In this document: in pieces, positions 8,357 to 15,120 of the stretch
Layout: every line of letters starts with the position of its first letter
How positions within the stretch are numbered: the stretch's first letter is position 1
Source of the DNA: Rhodobacteraceae bacterium EhC02
Lineage (GTDB): Bacteria; Pseudomonadota; Alphaproteobacteria; Rhodobacterales; Rhodobacteraceae
Length of the DNA: 32,370 bases
NCBI GenBank assembly: GCA_001650895.1
Contig: LXYH01000026.1
Location: forward strand, 1 to 32,370
Direction of reading: 5' to 3'
The notes under the pieces: generated by a model
Seen by the model: only the letters and a program-made list of their open reading frames with translations
What the model was told of the DNA's origin: nothing
Databases searched by the model: none
Translations under genes and position numbers: made by a program

Positions 8357-8372
8357 TGGTGCCCCCACACGG
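8357..8372. repeat. Left attachment site (att core copy)
   Basis: TGGTGCCCCCACACGG, identical to the tRNA-Thr 3' end at 15209-15224. The next bases (GACGGCAGG) diverge from the tRNA, so the crossover falls within these 16 bp or the repeat ends here. Confidence 0.88.
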
Positions 8373-8435
8373 GACGGCAGGAAGATCAAACCGACTGGTT
8401 CACCTTTTCTTTTCAGACACTTAGCCGATGAGCTG

Positions 8436-8475
8436 TTCCCGAATGTGTCCTTGAAGGTGCCCGAAATGTGCCCCC
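8436..8475. promoter_or_regulatory. Left-arm GAAATGTGYCC repeats (candidate integrase arm sites)
   Basis: CCCGAATGTGTCCTT (8438-8452) and CCCGAAATGTGCCCC (8460-8474) are near-copies of CCCCGAAATGTGTCCTT (15137-15153) at the other end. The copies lie about 70 bp inside each att core, the position where lambda-type integrases have arm-type binding sites. Confidence 0.5.
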
Positions 8476-8530
8476 AAGGCAAGTGGTTTTACCCCCTGTG
8501 GTCAAAGCCTACCAACGAGGATTTTGCCTT

Positions 8531-8986
8531 CTACAACTTCGGGACAGAGTAGAGCAGCCCACGGACGACAACCTCACCATCGACTGTAATCCGGCAAACA
8601 GCCTCAAAGCGAGAGTATGCGAGGTTCTGCTTCAAATCCTCAGGCATTTCTTCTGCATAGCCCACACGCTCCTCCTCGGTTGGTGCGGTGCAAGTTGACC
8701 ATGCAGTTTGCATCCAAGGAGCCACCCGAAACGGCACGGCGAAGTAACTTCTTTCCGGATTGGCAAAAGCGATCCTTCGAAGGAACCGAGGCATGTCTGC
8801 GATTGATGGATCGAGCACCTCCGCATCCAATACGATGCCACGCATGCCTGCCTTGTACGAAAACACGTAAGCACCATCAGGCATATCGGGTATGCTGAGA
8901 TATCCTTTTTGATAGGTTTCAAAAATTACATATCCGAACAGCCCAACGACGCCGATTAGCAGGAGCCTGAAAATCCACTTAACCAT
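8531..8986 (-). CDS. Single-pass membrane hypothetical protein (island left end)
   Basis: 151 residues. Residues about 4-24 (IFRLLLIGVVGLFGYVIFETY) form one N-terminal membrane anchor or uncleaved signal; the rest is a soluble domain of mixed composition with three cysteines, predicted to face the periplasm. Codon use is less G/C-biased than in the flanking chromosome. The ribosome-binding site is poor (an AGGAAAG some 14 bases upstream), so the start is uncertain. It lies inside the island and reads outward, toward the left end. I do not recognise the family. Confidence 0.65.
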   Translation of the reverse strand: MVKWIFRLLLIGVVGLFGYVIFETYQKGYLSIPDMPDGAYVFSYKAGMRGIVLDAEVLDPSIADMPRFLRRIAFANPERSYFAVPFRVAPWMQTAWSTCTAPTEEERVGYAEEMPEDLKQNLAYSRFEAVCRITVDGEVVVRGLLYSVPKL

Positions 8987-9022
8987 CTGCGATTGTGTTC
9001 TTTCCTAAATCTAAGCGTAGTT

Positions 9023-9062
9023 ACCTTGAGGCGCTCGTTACAGAAAGTCTAGCTCTCAAGGT
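9023..9062. other. Perfect 8-bp inverted repeat upstream of the membrane-protein gene
   Basis: ACCTTGAG (9023-9030) and CTCAAGGT (9055-9062) can pair across a 24-base loop. It lies 36 bp upstream of the minus-strand gene start. It could be an operator or a weak terminator (ATTTTATTT follows on the plus strand). Confidence 0.35.
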
Positions 9063-9201
9063 CTCGATTTTATTTCACCGCAAAAATCTGACAACCCAAG
9101 ATAGATAGAGAGGCACGCGCATACCCCCCGTGGGGGGCACCCTCTGGACCTCGTTAGCTCCACCTGCGGGAATGCCCCTAAAGTGCAGCAAAAACAATGA
9201 C

Positions 9202-9230
9202 TTGACTATCTTCCTTGCGCCGCCGATGTA
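9202..9230 (+). promoter_or_regulatory. Candidate promoter for the 55-residue gene
   Basis: TTGACT at 9202-9207 matches a sigma-70 -35 box; the best -10 at 17-base spacing is GATGTA (9225-9230), which is weak. The same TTGACT recurs at 9501 before the recombinase gene. Confidence 0.3.
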
Positions 9231-9280
9231 GAGGGAGCGGGGCACCATGCCCGCCTTCACATCAACGCAAGGAACACCCT

Positions 9281-9448
9281 ATGATCATCTTCGCATTCCG
9301 CCTCGGTCGCTTCGAGTTCGTCGCCCAGCGTGAGACCGTCCCTGCCCGTAGCCTGTTCAGCCGCCCAGCGCCGGGGGAGATCATCTTCGACCTTCCGGGG
9401 GCCAGCCTCATGGTAGCCGATCACAAGGCCCGTGCAGGTGCCCGTTAG
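9281..9448 (+). CDS. Small hypothetical protein, 55 residues
   Basis: The ATG at 9281 has AAGGA 8 bases upstream and starts MIIFAFRLGRFEFVAQRE; the open frame begins earlier (9215) but without a ribosome site. Beta-strand-like alternation (FAFRLGRFEFV, EIIFDLPGASLMV) suggests a small folded domain rather than noise. It sits 119 bp before the serine recombinase and may share its regulation. No family recognised; a DNA-binding accessory or directionality factor would be a guess only. Confidence 0.55.
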   Translation: MIIFAFRLGRFEFVAQRETVPARSLFSRPAPGEIIFDLPGASLMVADHKARAGAR

Positions 9449-9505
9449 GGTATAGGGTAGCGGACACCTCGGAGGGTGACCGAAAGGGTGACCGTTAGGG
9501 TTGAC
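9447..9505. repeat. AGGGT direct-repeat array in front of the recombinase gene
   Basis: AGGGT occurs at 9447, 9454, 9473, 9485 and 9497. The 10-mer AGGGTGACCG is perfect at 9473-9482 and 9485-9494, and AGGGTTGAC follows at 9497 with the same 12-bp step. The last copy overlaps the TTGACT -35 candidate at 9501. CGGACA also recurs at 9461, 9515 and 9531. The arrangement suits an operator or recombinase-binding (res-like) site. Confidence 0.6.
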
Positions 9506-9529
9506 TTGGCCTTTCGGACATAATACCTA
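9501..9529 (+). promoter_or_regulatory. Candidate promoter of the serine recombinase
   Basis: TTGACT (9501-9506) followed at 17-base spacing by TACCTA (9524-9529). The -35 is good and the -10 weak. It is embedded at the end of the AGGGT array, which suggests repression by whatever binds the repeats. Confidence 0.35.
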
Positions 9530-9567
9530 TCGGACAGAACCCAAACGAACACTCTCCGAGGAATACC

Positions 9568-10203
9568 ATGACCACGATCTTCTATGCCCGCGTCTCCACC
9601 ACAGACCAGACCCTTGACCATCAAGTGGCACAGGCACGCAAGGCGGGCTTTACCATTGATGAGGTGATCTCCGACCGTGGGCAGTCCGGTGTGGCCACCA
9701 ACCTGTCAGACAGACCCGAGGGACGCCGTCTCTTCGACAAGCTCCGTAGAGGGGACACTCTGGTGGTGCGCTGGGTGGACCGCTTGGGCAGGAACTATCA
9801 GGACGTGACGGACACCATCCGGCACTTCATGCGGCAGGGGGTCACGATCAAGACCGTCATAAACTCCATGACCTTCGACGGGGCGACCACCGACCCGACC
9901 CAGCAGGCCGTTAGGGATGCCCTCATCGCCTTCATGGCGGCAACCGCTCAGGCACAGGCAGAGGCGACCAAGGAGGCCCAGAAGGCCGGTATAGAACACG
10001 CCAAGACCGAGAAGCCTGAGGCATACCGAGGCAGGAAGCCCTCCTACAACCGCGACCAGTTGAACCTTGTCAGGGACATGACGGGCACCGGAGCGGGCAC
10101 CTCAGAGGTGGCGAGGGCGACGGGTCTTAGCCGCCAGACGGTCCTCCGCATCCGGGGCGATATGGCCGAGGCAGAGGCCGCTCTGGCACGCTGGGGAATG
10201 TGA
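9568..10203 (+). CDS. Small serine recombinase (resolvase/invertase family)
   Basis: 211 residues, the usual size for resolvases and invertases. The N-terminal catalytic domain (1-140) has the nucleophile Ser10 in FYARVSTTDQ, followed by DRGQSG and the WVDRLGRN arginine motif. An E-helix rich in Ala/Gln (AFMAATAQAQAEATKEAQ) leads to a C-terminal HTH (about 165-195, TSEVARATGLSRQTVLRI). GAGGAA lies 6 bases before the ATG. It could resolve multimers, invert a segment or assist excision of the island. No inverted-repeat pair marking an invertible segment was found. Having both a serine and a tyrosine recombinase in 7 kb is notable. Confidence 0.92.
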   Translation: MTTIFYARVSTTDQTLDHQVAQARKAGFTIDEVISDRGQSGVATNLSDRPEGRRLFDKLRRGDTLVVRWVDRLGRNYQDVTDTIRHFMRQGVTIKTVINSMTFDGATTDPTQQAVRDALIAFMAATAQAQAEATKEAQKAGIEHAKTEKPEAYRGRKPSYNRDQLNLVRDMTGTGAGTSEVARATGLSRQTVLRIRGDMAEAEAALARWGM

Positions 10204-10481
10204 CGGAAAATCAGGGCGTTACGCCCAAGCCACATACTAGCCCTAGGGAGGCGCGGATTGTTCCCCCAACCTAGCCCCAGGAAGCCGTGACCCCGGTTGC
10301 GACCCCTCCCGGAGTTTCACACAGACCATGGAGATAAGGGAGGCGTGGATTGAACCCACCCCCCCGCAGGAAGACCGGCCTTGAGCAGTCCCCTTGCGGT
10401 GTTGTAGCGGCACCAGCAAGGGCGGCTCGGCGACGACGGGCTGGTCTTCTTGCCTCAGGGAGTGATGTCCCTTCTTCGGTC

Positions 10482-10516
10482 AACGCCTCGGAGGTCTTCA
10501 CGGCTTCCGGGGCGTT
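10482..10516 (+). terminator. Hairpin downstream of the recombinase gene
   Basis: AACGCCTCGGA pairs with TCCGGGGCGTT (one G-T pair) and CTCGTTT follows. It could end the recombinase transcript or act as an attenuator ahead of the operon. Confidence 0.45.
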
Positions 10517-10876
10517 CTCGTTTCGGCGGATGCCTTCGGAGGGGCGTCATCAGTGCTTTTCCCAACTTCTCACAAGCTGCCCGCTAATCCGCCCTCCGCA
10601 CATGTAATGTAACTCTCTAGGTGCTACGGCTTCGCCTTCGCGAACAAGAAGCCGAACCGCAAAGGTGAACCCTCAGATTTCCCCAGCGATGCTGGCCTAC
10701 CCTGAGATTGCCCTCTCACAGGTGAAGACCCATTGCCGCTGATCGCGGCGAAGACCAAGGCCTTAAGCCGACTTGGCAGGCATGCTCAGTCTTCATCATC
10801 TCCTTGGGTCTCCAAGGACAAAGTCCTCATGTGAACGATGCCCATGAAAGGCATGCTGATCGCGACCCTGAGTAAC

Positions 10877-10905
10877 TCAGGCGACCATCAGGCGACCATC
10901 AGGCG
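10877..10905. repeat. 11-bp tandem repeat TCAGGCGACCA (2.6 copies)
   Basis: TCAGGCGACCA at 10877 and 10888, and TCAGGCG at 10899. The array lies about 95 bp upstream of the first gene of the island operon, a plausible place for an operator. Confidence 0.6.
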
Positions 10906-10996
10906 CACCTTCTCATGCACCTTTAGCGACGAGGTCCGTCTTCGACGATCAAGACCTCCTGCCTTCACATCATTCCAGCACCACCGAAAGGAAACC

Positions 10997-11473
10997 ATGA
11001 TGTTCGACGCCGTCGATACCATTGGCATGCCCGAAGATGGCACCATTGACTGCCCCGGATGCAGCACCGCCTTCATGCCCAAGCAGTCCAACCAGAAGTT
11101 TTGTTCCCGTGACTGCCAGCAGCGCTCTTCTAGGAACGCCTCAAGGGGCAGCCGTAGCGCCGAGAACAGGGAACGCTCTTGGCGGCACTATGAGCGCGTC
11201 CACCGTCTGACCGAGATGGTCTATACAACGCCACCACAGGAACGCCTCGGGATGATGAAGAACATACTGGAGTTCATCCCGCATGACGCTGGCCTCCGAA
11301 ACATCCTAACTGACCCGGAGTTGCACATGCAGCCGCCCCGCGCAGATGGTCGGATGAACATCCCCAAGGCCGCGAACGCCTACACCCAGAAGTTCTATGG
11401 TCTTTCCATCAAGCGATACATCAAGACCATTCGCTCGGGTCAGGAGCCGGAAGGCATCCCGCTGCATCCCTGA
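10997..11473 (+). CDS. Zinc-ribbon hypothetical protein (first gene of island operon)
   Basis: 158 residues from ATG 10997, preceded by GAAAGGAAACC; the frame is open back to 10838 without a ribosome site. Cys19, Cys22, Cys36 and Cys40 (CPGCSTAF…FCSRDCQ) form a C-x2-C-x13-C-x3-C zinc knuckle of the kind found at the start of small phage and plasmid DNA-associated proteins. An Arg/Ser-rich stretch follows (about 43-60), then a helical region and a basic C-terminal part (FYGLSIKRYIKTIRSG). DNA or RNA binding is likely; the exact role is unknown. It heads a co-directional set ending at 13628. Confidence 0.7.
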   Translation: MMFDAVDTIGMPEDGTIDCPGCSTAFMPKQSNQKFCSRDCQQRSSRNASRGSRSAENRERSWRHYERVHRLTEMVYTTPPQERLGMMKNILEFIPHDAGLRNILTDPELHMQPPRADGRMNIPKAANAYTQKFYGLSIKRYIKTIRSGQEPEGIPLHP

Positions 11474-11492
11474 CAAGCAACCCGAAACGATC

Positions 11493-11534
11493 ACCCCAAC
11501 GCGCCCCTGTCGGTTCACCGGCGGGGGCTTTCTC
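11493..11534 (+). promoter_or_regulatory. Intercistronic hairpin 1 with shared 17-bp leader
   Basis: ACCCCAACGCGCCCCTG (11493-11509) is repeated exactly at 13312-13328. GCCCCTGTCGG (11503-11513) pairs with CCGGCGGGGGC (11518-11528) around TTCA, 11 bp with two G-T pairs, followed by TTTCTC. It looks like an attenuator or an mRNA processing/stability element. Confidence 0.6.
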
Positions 11535-11555
11535 ATGCCCGAAAGGCAGACACCA

Positions 11556-11849
11556 ATGACCGAACATCATCACGAAACCTCGGACAGCTATGCAGCCGTG
11601 GTCGCCCACCTGACCGACACCCTCCGGGTCATCTCCTGCAAGGACGGCATCCAATGGGTGCTGCAGAAGCGCGGAGGAGGCAGCGCCCAGCGGCCTTGGA
11701 GGGCCAAGGGTTACTTCCTTACCCGGAAAGCCCTGACCCGCGTCAGCGCCAGCCTAGGAGCGCCCACTGACACGCTCGAAGCCCTCCCGCCCACCTTCCG
11801 ACCGAAGGATAGCGCGAAGCATGCACCGGCAACCCCCGCGCTCACTTGA
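11556..11849 (+). CDS. Hypothetical protein, 97 residues
   Basis: Start ATG 11556 follows GAAAGG; an in-frame ATG at 11535 (MPERQTP) is the alternative. The protein begins with a His-rich MTEHHHETSDSY, has a compact middle with predicted beta-strands (IQWVLQKRG, RAKGYFLTRKALTRV) and a Pro-rich tail. The 'IQWVLQKR…WRAKGYFLTRKAL' arrangement resembles small proteins sometimes seen in alphaproteobacterial phages and plasmids, but I cannot name a family. It ends 11 bases before the next start, so coupling is likely. Confidence 0.6.
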   Translation: MTEHHHETSDSYAAVVAHLTDTLRVISCKDGIQWVLQKRGGGSAQRPWRAKGYFLTRKALTRVSASLGAPTDTLEALPPTFRPKDSAKHAPATPALT

Positions 11850-11860
11850 AGGACACAGAC

Positions 11861-12277
11861 ATGAAAACTGAAAACACCTCACAGACCCGCTACACACGAC
11901 CGGCCAAGACGAACGCAACCGCCGTGGGGGAACGCAACCGCGCCCGCTGGACACGCCACCTCCGCAAGAAACTGTTCACGCTGGTGGCAGCCACCGAGGT
12001 GATGGTCGCCGAGGAAGCCTCAATACTGGAAGCAATCCGGCGGCAGATGCAGGGATCGAGAAACCGGCCTTGGGAAGACCGACCGCGATGGGCCACCCTT
12101 CAAATCCGCATCGACCAGGTGGCCGTGATCGAGATGCTCCAAGTGCGGCACCTCAAGGTCACCGGGAAGGAAATCTCTAAGGCCGAGGTTCTGGCAGCCC
12201 TCATGGCCGATGGTCTCGAACGCATCCTCAGCCATGCGAACTTCGGCGGCTCGACCGCTGACGACACCGACAACTGA
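11861..12277 (+). CDS. Hypothetical helical protein, 138 residues
   Basis: ATG 11861 has GAAGGA 7 bases upstream; the TTG at 11846 is less likely. A basic, disordered N-terminus (about 1-35) precedes long helices (LRKKLFTLVAATEVMVAEEA, ILEAIRRQMQ), and the C-terminal part reads ISKAEVLAALMADGLERIL, which resembles the second half of a ribbon-helix-helix or accessory partition domain. Nucleic-acid binding would fit the charge pattern. No family is assigned. Confidence 0.6.
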   Translation: MKTENTSQTRYTRPAKTNATAVGERNRARWTRHLRKKLFTLVAATEVMVAEEASILEAIRRQMQGSRNRPWEDRPRWATLQIRIDQVAVIEMLQVRHLKVTGKEISKAEVLAALMADGLERILSHANFGGSTADDTDN

Positions 12278-12284
12278 AACCACG

Positions 12285-12316
12285 CGCAGGCATCCTCGGA
12301 TGACGAGCATCCTGCG
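12285..12316 (+). promoter_or_regulatory. Intercistronic hairpin 2
   Basis: CGCAGG (12285-12290) pairs with CCTGCG (12311-12316); a nested CATCC/GGATG hairpin (12291-12302) lies inside. It occupies the gap before the 320-residue gene. Confidence 0.45.
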
Positions 12317-12349
12317 GACCAACATCCTCAAGAAGCAAGGAACATCACT

Positions 12350-13312
12350 ATGACAAATTGGATCACCGCGACCGGCGACGTTGAAGCCTCGGCATCGACC
12401 ATCGCAGACAAGAGCATCACTTCGCAGATCAAGACCGAGGTAGGCAACGGGGGCGGTTGGCAGAGCGCCGGGGACGGCAAGGCCACGAGCAACCCCTCGA
12501 CCAGCTATCAGGCCCGCGCGAACGATGACGATAGCGGGGGCGTCATGGCCACCGTCCGGTCACCCTCAGGCAGCCCCCTCATGTCCCGCAGCCCCAACGG
12601 GAGCGACATCATCATGTATCAGGGCATGGGCATCCCGCTGGCCGTGGCCGCGAACATGGGACTTGTGACCCGGAACCCTGACGGCTCGTTCTCCGACAAG
12701 GAAGCACCTGCAGCCCTGAAAGACCCGACAGCACAGGTGAGGGCCAAGGCCCCGGCAGACAAGGCAACCGTGGCAACCGATGGGGTCACCTTCGGGGAAA
12801 CTGCAGAGGCAACCCTGACAGAGTTGATGGGGAGCCAGATGCCCGGTGACCTGATCAAGACCATGGACAGCGTTCTCCTCACCGGGGACGTGGACGCGGC
12901 GACCATCGGGCGCATGGCATCCATGGATGGCAGCGAGCCTGCGGAGATGGCCGAGAAAGTCGCGACCGTCTGGCAGGGAGCCTATGACGCGGCTTCGGAC
13001 TTCATGGGCATTGAGAACGGGGAGGCCTTCCAAGCCTTCATCACCTCGGACACCCGGCGTCAGGCAGACATGGTCGAGGCGGCGCGGAACTTCTTCATGC
13101 ACAACAAGACCGAGGGTCTGCAGACCATGGCAGATGCCTACCTGCCCGCGATGGACCGTTACGAAGGTTCCCGCGTGAAGGCGATGCTGACTGAGGCGGG
13201 TTACCAGTTCGCCGACAGACCCGGCGGGGGCGTCAACGTCATGGTCAACGGACAACCCATCTCGTGGGAGGTGGCCGTGAAACAGAAGATCATCACCTTC
13301 TCGCGTGGCTGA
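12350..13312 (+). CDS. Unrecognised 320-residue protein of the island operon
   Basis: ATG 12350 has AAGGA 9 bases upstream. The first 75 residues are Ser/Thr/Gly/Asp-rich and low in hydrophobics, so probably disordered. A short ordered motif follows (IIMYQGMGIPLAVAANMGLV), then an Ala/Thr/Lys linker (about 115-150). The rest is acidic and helical (about 150-285), ending in a small beta-rich tail (GGGVNVMVNGQPISWEV…IITF). There is no signal peptide, membrane segment, nucleotide-binding loop or HTH. It is the largest operon product and acidic overall. The composition resembles phage structural or scaffold proteins, but nothing proves this. I do not recognise it. Confidence 0.7.
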   Translation: MTNWITATGDVEASASTIADKSITSQIKTEVGNGGGWQSAGDGKATSNPSTSYQARANDDDSGGVMATVRSPSGSPLMSRSPNGSDIIMYQGMGIPLAVAANMGLVTRNPDGSFSDKEAPAALKDPTAQVRAKAPADKATVATDGVTFGETAEATLTELMGSQMPGDLIKTMDSVLLTGDVDAATIGRMASMDGSEPAEMAEKVATVWQGAYDAASDFMGIENGEAFQAFITSDTRRQADMVEAARNFFMHNKTEGLQTMADAYLPAMDRYEGSRVKAMLTEAGYQFADRPGGGVNVMVNGQPISWEVAVKQKIITFSRG

Positions 13313-13347
13313 CCCCAACGCGCCCCTGAGCATCACCGCTTGGGGGC
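13312..13347 (+). promoter_or_regulatory. Intercistronic hairpin 3 with shared 17-bp leader
   Basis: Second copy of ACCCCAACGCGCCCCTG (13312-13328), beginning at the last base of the preceding stop codon. GCCCCTGAGC (13322-13331) pairs with GCTTGGGGGC (13338-13347) around ATCACC, 10 bp with two G-T pairs. The loop and 3' arm differ from hairpin 1 yet pairing is kept, which suggests selection on the structure. Confidence 0.6.
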
Positions 13348-13376
13348 ACCTTCACACAGATCGAAAGGAAGCCGAC

Positions 13377-13628
13377 ATGGCCATTCCATACAGACCCAAG
13401 ATCACCGAAGGGGCACCCGGCGGCTTCGACCCCAAGTGCAACCAAGCCACCAGCGCGGGCGTCACGTTCAGCGGCACCGCATCGGCGGCTGAGGTGGCCG
13501 CGAAGGCTCAGGCCCGGTATGCCGAGAGGCACGCCGAACAGGAAGCCTACAGACGCGCGAAGGAGGCCCAGAAGGGGCAGCCCAGCGCGGACCAGAAGCG
13601 GTGGCTCTCCCAAGAAGAAATCACCTGA
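13377..13628 (+). CDS. Small hypothetical protein, 83 residues (last operon gene)
   Basis: ATG 13377 follows GAAAGGAAGCCGAC. The N-terminal half is loop-like (MAIPYRPKITEGAPGG…), the C-terminal half a charged Ala/Glu/Arg/Gln helix (about 38-70) likely to form a coiled coil, ending DQKRWLSQEEIT. The extreme end lies just before the terminator. No family recognised; size and charge fit a small DNA-associated or virion accessory protein, which is only a suggestion. Confidence 0.6.
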   Translation: MAIPYRPKITEGAPGGFDPKCNQATSAGVTFSGTASAAEVAAKAQARYAERHAEQEAYRRAKEAQKGQPSADQKRWLSQEEIT

Positions 13629-13634
13629 CCATTC

Positions 13635-13672
13635 ATCCCCTCATGGCCTTGCGGCTGTGGGGGGATTTTTTT
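13635..13672 (+). terminator. Rho-independent terminator of the island operon
   Basis: ATCCCCTCATGGCC (13635-13648) pairs with GGCTGTGGGGGGAT (13653-13666) over 14 bp with three G-T pairs around a TTGC loop, and six T follow. It lies directly after the 83-residue gene and before the convergent integrase. Confidence 0.88.
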
Positions 13673-13723
13673 CGAGCGGCCACCCTCGACGATATCCGCA
13701 AGGTGGAACATCTGAGGGCAAAG

Positions 13724-13739
13724 GTGCATGATCGTGCAC
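13724..13739. promoter_or_regulatory. Palindrome after the integrase gene
   Basis: GGTGCATGATCGTGCAC contains GTGCA and TGCAC arms around a 6-base loop. On the minus strand TTT follows two bases after it, so it may end integrase transcription; an operator is the alternative. Confidence 0.35.
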
Positions 13740-13753
13740 TTTTCGAGGATGGA

Positions 13754-15118
13754 CTACTCGGGCAGCCCCAGCGCCTTCTTCAAGGCCTTTGTGGTCACCA
13801 CCAGCTTGGCCCTATCGCCCCCGTAAGCGGTGTTCCCCTCGCCCCCGAGGGTATGCCCAAGGAGGAGGTTCTGGACCAGTTCAGGCACATCGGCTGTCAC
13901 CAGCCGGTCCTTCATGTTGTGGCGCAAGGAATGGTTCGTGTGGCGGGGGTTCTTGGTGATCGTGCGGAGGTGCTTCATCAGGATTTGAGAAGCCCCATCA
14001 CCGCCGCGCTTGCCACTGTATCGGGGGAACAGCGCCCTACCCTCTCGGGGCAACTCAAGGGCTTCCTTGGCAGCGTCCAGAGCGTCACCCACCAAGGGCA
14101 CCGAGCGGATGGACACTTGGGTCTTCAAGCGCCTGTCCTCGTTCCACTGGATGCGGATGTGCGGGAGGCCACTCGTCACGTCCACATCATCGACAAGAAG
14201 ACCCGTCACCTCGGACATACGGCACCCCGTGCCTTCGAGGAGACGCCAGATCAGGCCTATCTCAGGCAACCGGACAGCGCCGCTAGACAGCCTTTCCCGC
14301 ATGGCATTGATAACATCAGCGGGCAGCGGGTCTCGCTTGTCGCTCTCGTTCTGCAGCGCCTCCTTGCCTCCAGACCCCACTGACAGCTTATCGAAAGGGT
14401 TCGCTACTTCCCCAGCGAGATCGAACTCCCGCAGCGCCACCGAGACAGCCGCAGTGATGGGGTTCAAATACCGCTCGACCGTGGCAGGGGCCAAGGTTCC
14501 CCCGCCCTTCTTCTCGGACTGCAGCAGGTGATCTCGAACCTTGCGGGCATGTTCTCTCTTAAGACCCTTCAAAGGCAACTTGGTCAGATCGCCTAGCGCC
14601 TCCTCGACCCGCTTAAACACCCAGTCCAACCGCTTCCGACCGTCTTCATCATCCCCAAGACGTTCCTTGAGGTAGATGTTACGGGCATCCTGCAGGGTAT
14701 GTGCGGGGGCTGGCCTCTCTGGGTCCATGAGGGCCACGACGGTCAAGGCCTTGTCGGGCACCCCCATAAGGCTCTCGGCGACAACCTCGCGCCTGTCGTA
14801 ATCGTCTTCATCGTTCTCAAGACCGACGACCCCGGCTGTCATGGCATCCGCTTCCACCTTGGCAGCGAACCACGCTTCACGGGGGGATTGGGTCTCGACA
14901 GCGGACAGACTGGCCTTGGCCTCCTTGACCAGCTTGGCAAACGCCGCTTCCGCCTTCGGATACTCCCCGACCAGCGCAGCTTCCGTCTTGGCCTCGAAGT
15001 AATGCCGAAACCAAGCCTTCCCTGTCACTTCGACAAGAGGTGTCGGGATGCGGCGACGATACCGCCAGCCCCCTGAGTCTGTCCTATCAACGTGCTTGAG
15101 CTTCACCGTCGCAACCAT
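13754..15118 (-). CDS. Tyrosine recombinase/integrase of the island
   Basis: 454 residues from ATG 15118, which has AAGGGG 7 bases upstream; the frame runs on through the att region and that part is rejected. The N-terminal part resembles the arm-binding and DUF6538-like head of alphaproteobacterial phage integrases (WRYRRRIPTPL). The catalytic domain spans about 265-440: Arg300 (GTGCRMSEV), Lys332 (RRLKTQ), His396 and Arg399 (HSLRH), His422 (LGHTLGG) and nucleophile Tyr432 (NTAYGG). It integrates and excises the element at the tRNA-Thr 3' end 106 bp away. Its ribosome site region overlaps the GAAATGTG repeats, so integrase binding there could repress its own synthesis. Confidence 0.95.
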   Translation of the reverse strand: MVATVKLKHVDRTDSGGWRYRRRIPTPLVEVTGKAWFRHYFEAKTEAALVGEYPKAEAAFAKLVKEAKASLSAVETQSPREAWFAAKVEADAMTAGVVGLENDEDDYDRREVVAESLMGVPDKALTVVALMDPERPAPAHTLQDARNIYLKERLGDDEDGRKRLDWVFKRVEEALGDLTKLPLKGLKREHARKVRDHLLQSEKKGGGTLAPATVERYLNPITAAVSVALREFDLAGEVANPFDKLSVGSGGKEALQNESDKRDPLPADVINAMRERLSSGAVRLPEIGLIWRLLEGTGCRMSEVTGLLVDDVDVTSGLPHIRIQWNEDRRLKTQVSIRSVPLVGDALDAAKEALELPREGRALFPRYSGKRGGDGASQILMKHLRTITKNPRHTNHSLRHNMKDRLVTADVPELVQNLLLGHTLGGEGNTAYGGDRAKLVVTTKALKKALGLPE

Positions 15119-15120
15119 CC

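Larger units (their letters stand above)
10204..10996. other. 793-bp region without a convincing gene
   Basis: Open frames at 10271-10501 (minus) and 10350-10607 (plus) have no protein-like composition or ribosome sites. The region contains: a GGGCG/CGCCC hairpin at 10214-10226; the repeat GGGAGGCGYGGATTG at 10246-10260 and 10338-10352; a terminator-like hairpin at 10482-10516; a reading frame 10622-10834 with coding-like composition but no start and an internal TGA at 10703; TCCTTGG/CCAAGGA (10801-10818); and a TCAGGCGACCA tandem repeat at 10877-10905. It could be a long leader or control region for the operon downstream. Confidence 0.6.

Noticed and set aside
10338-10360. Possible tmRNA/tRNA fragment (T-arm-like GGTTCAATCC on the minus strand)
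   Set aside because: No complete cloverleaf, no acceptor partner and no CCA; kept only as a repeat observation.
10271-10607. Open frames of 76 and 85 residues in the leader region
   Set aside because: No ribosome site, no hydrophobic core or family-like composition; they overlap the repeats and hairpins.
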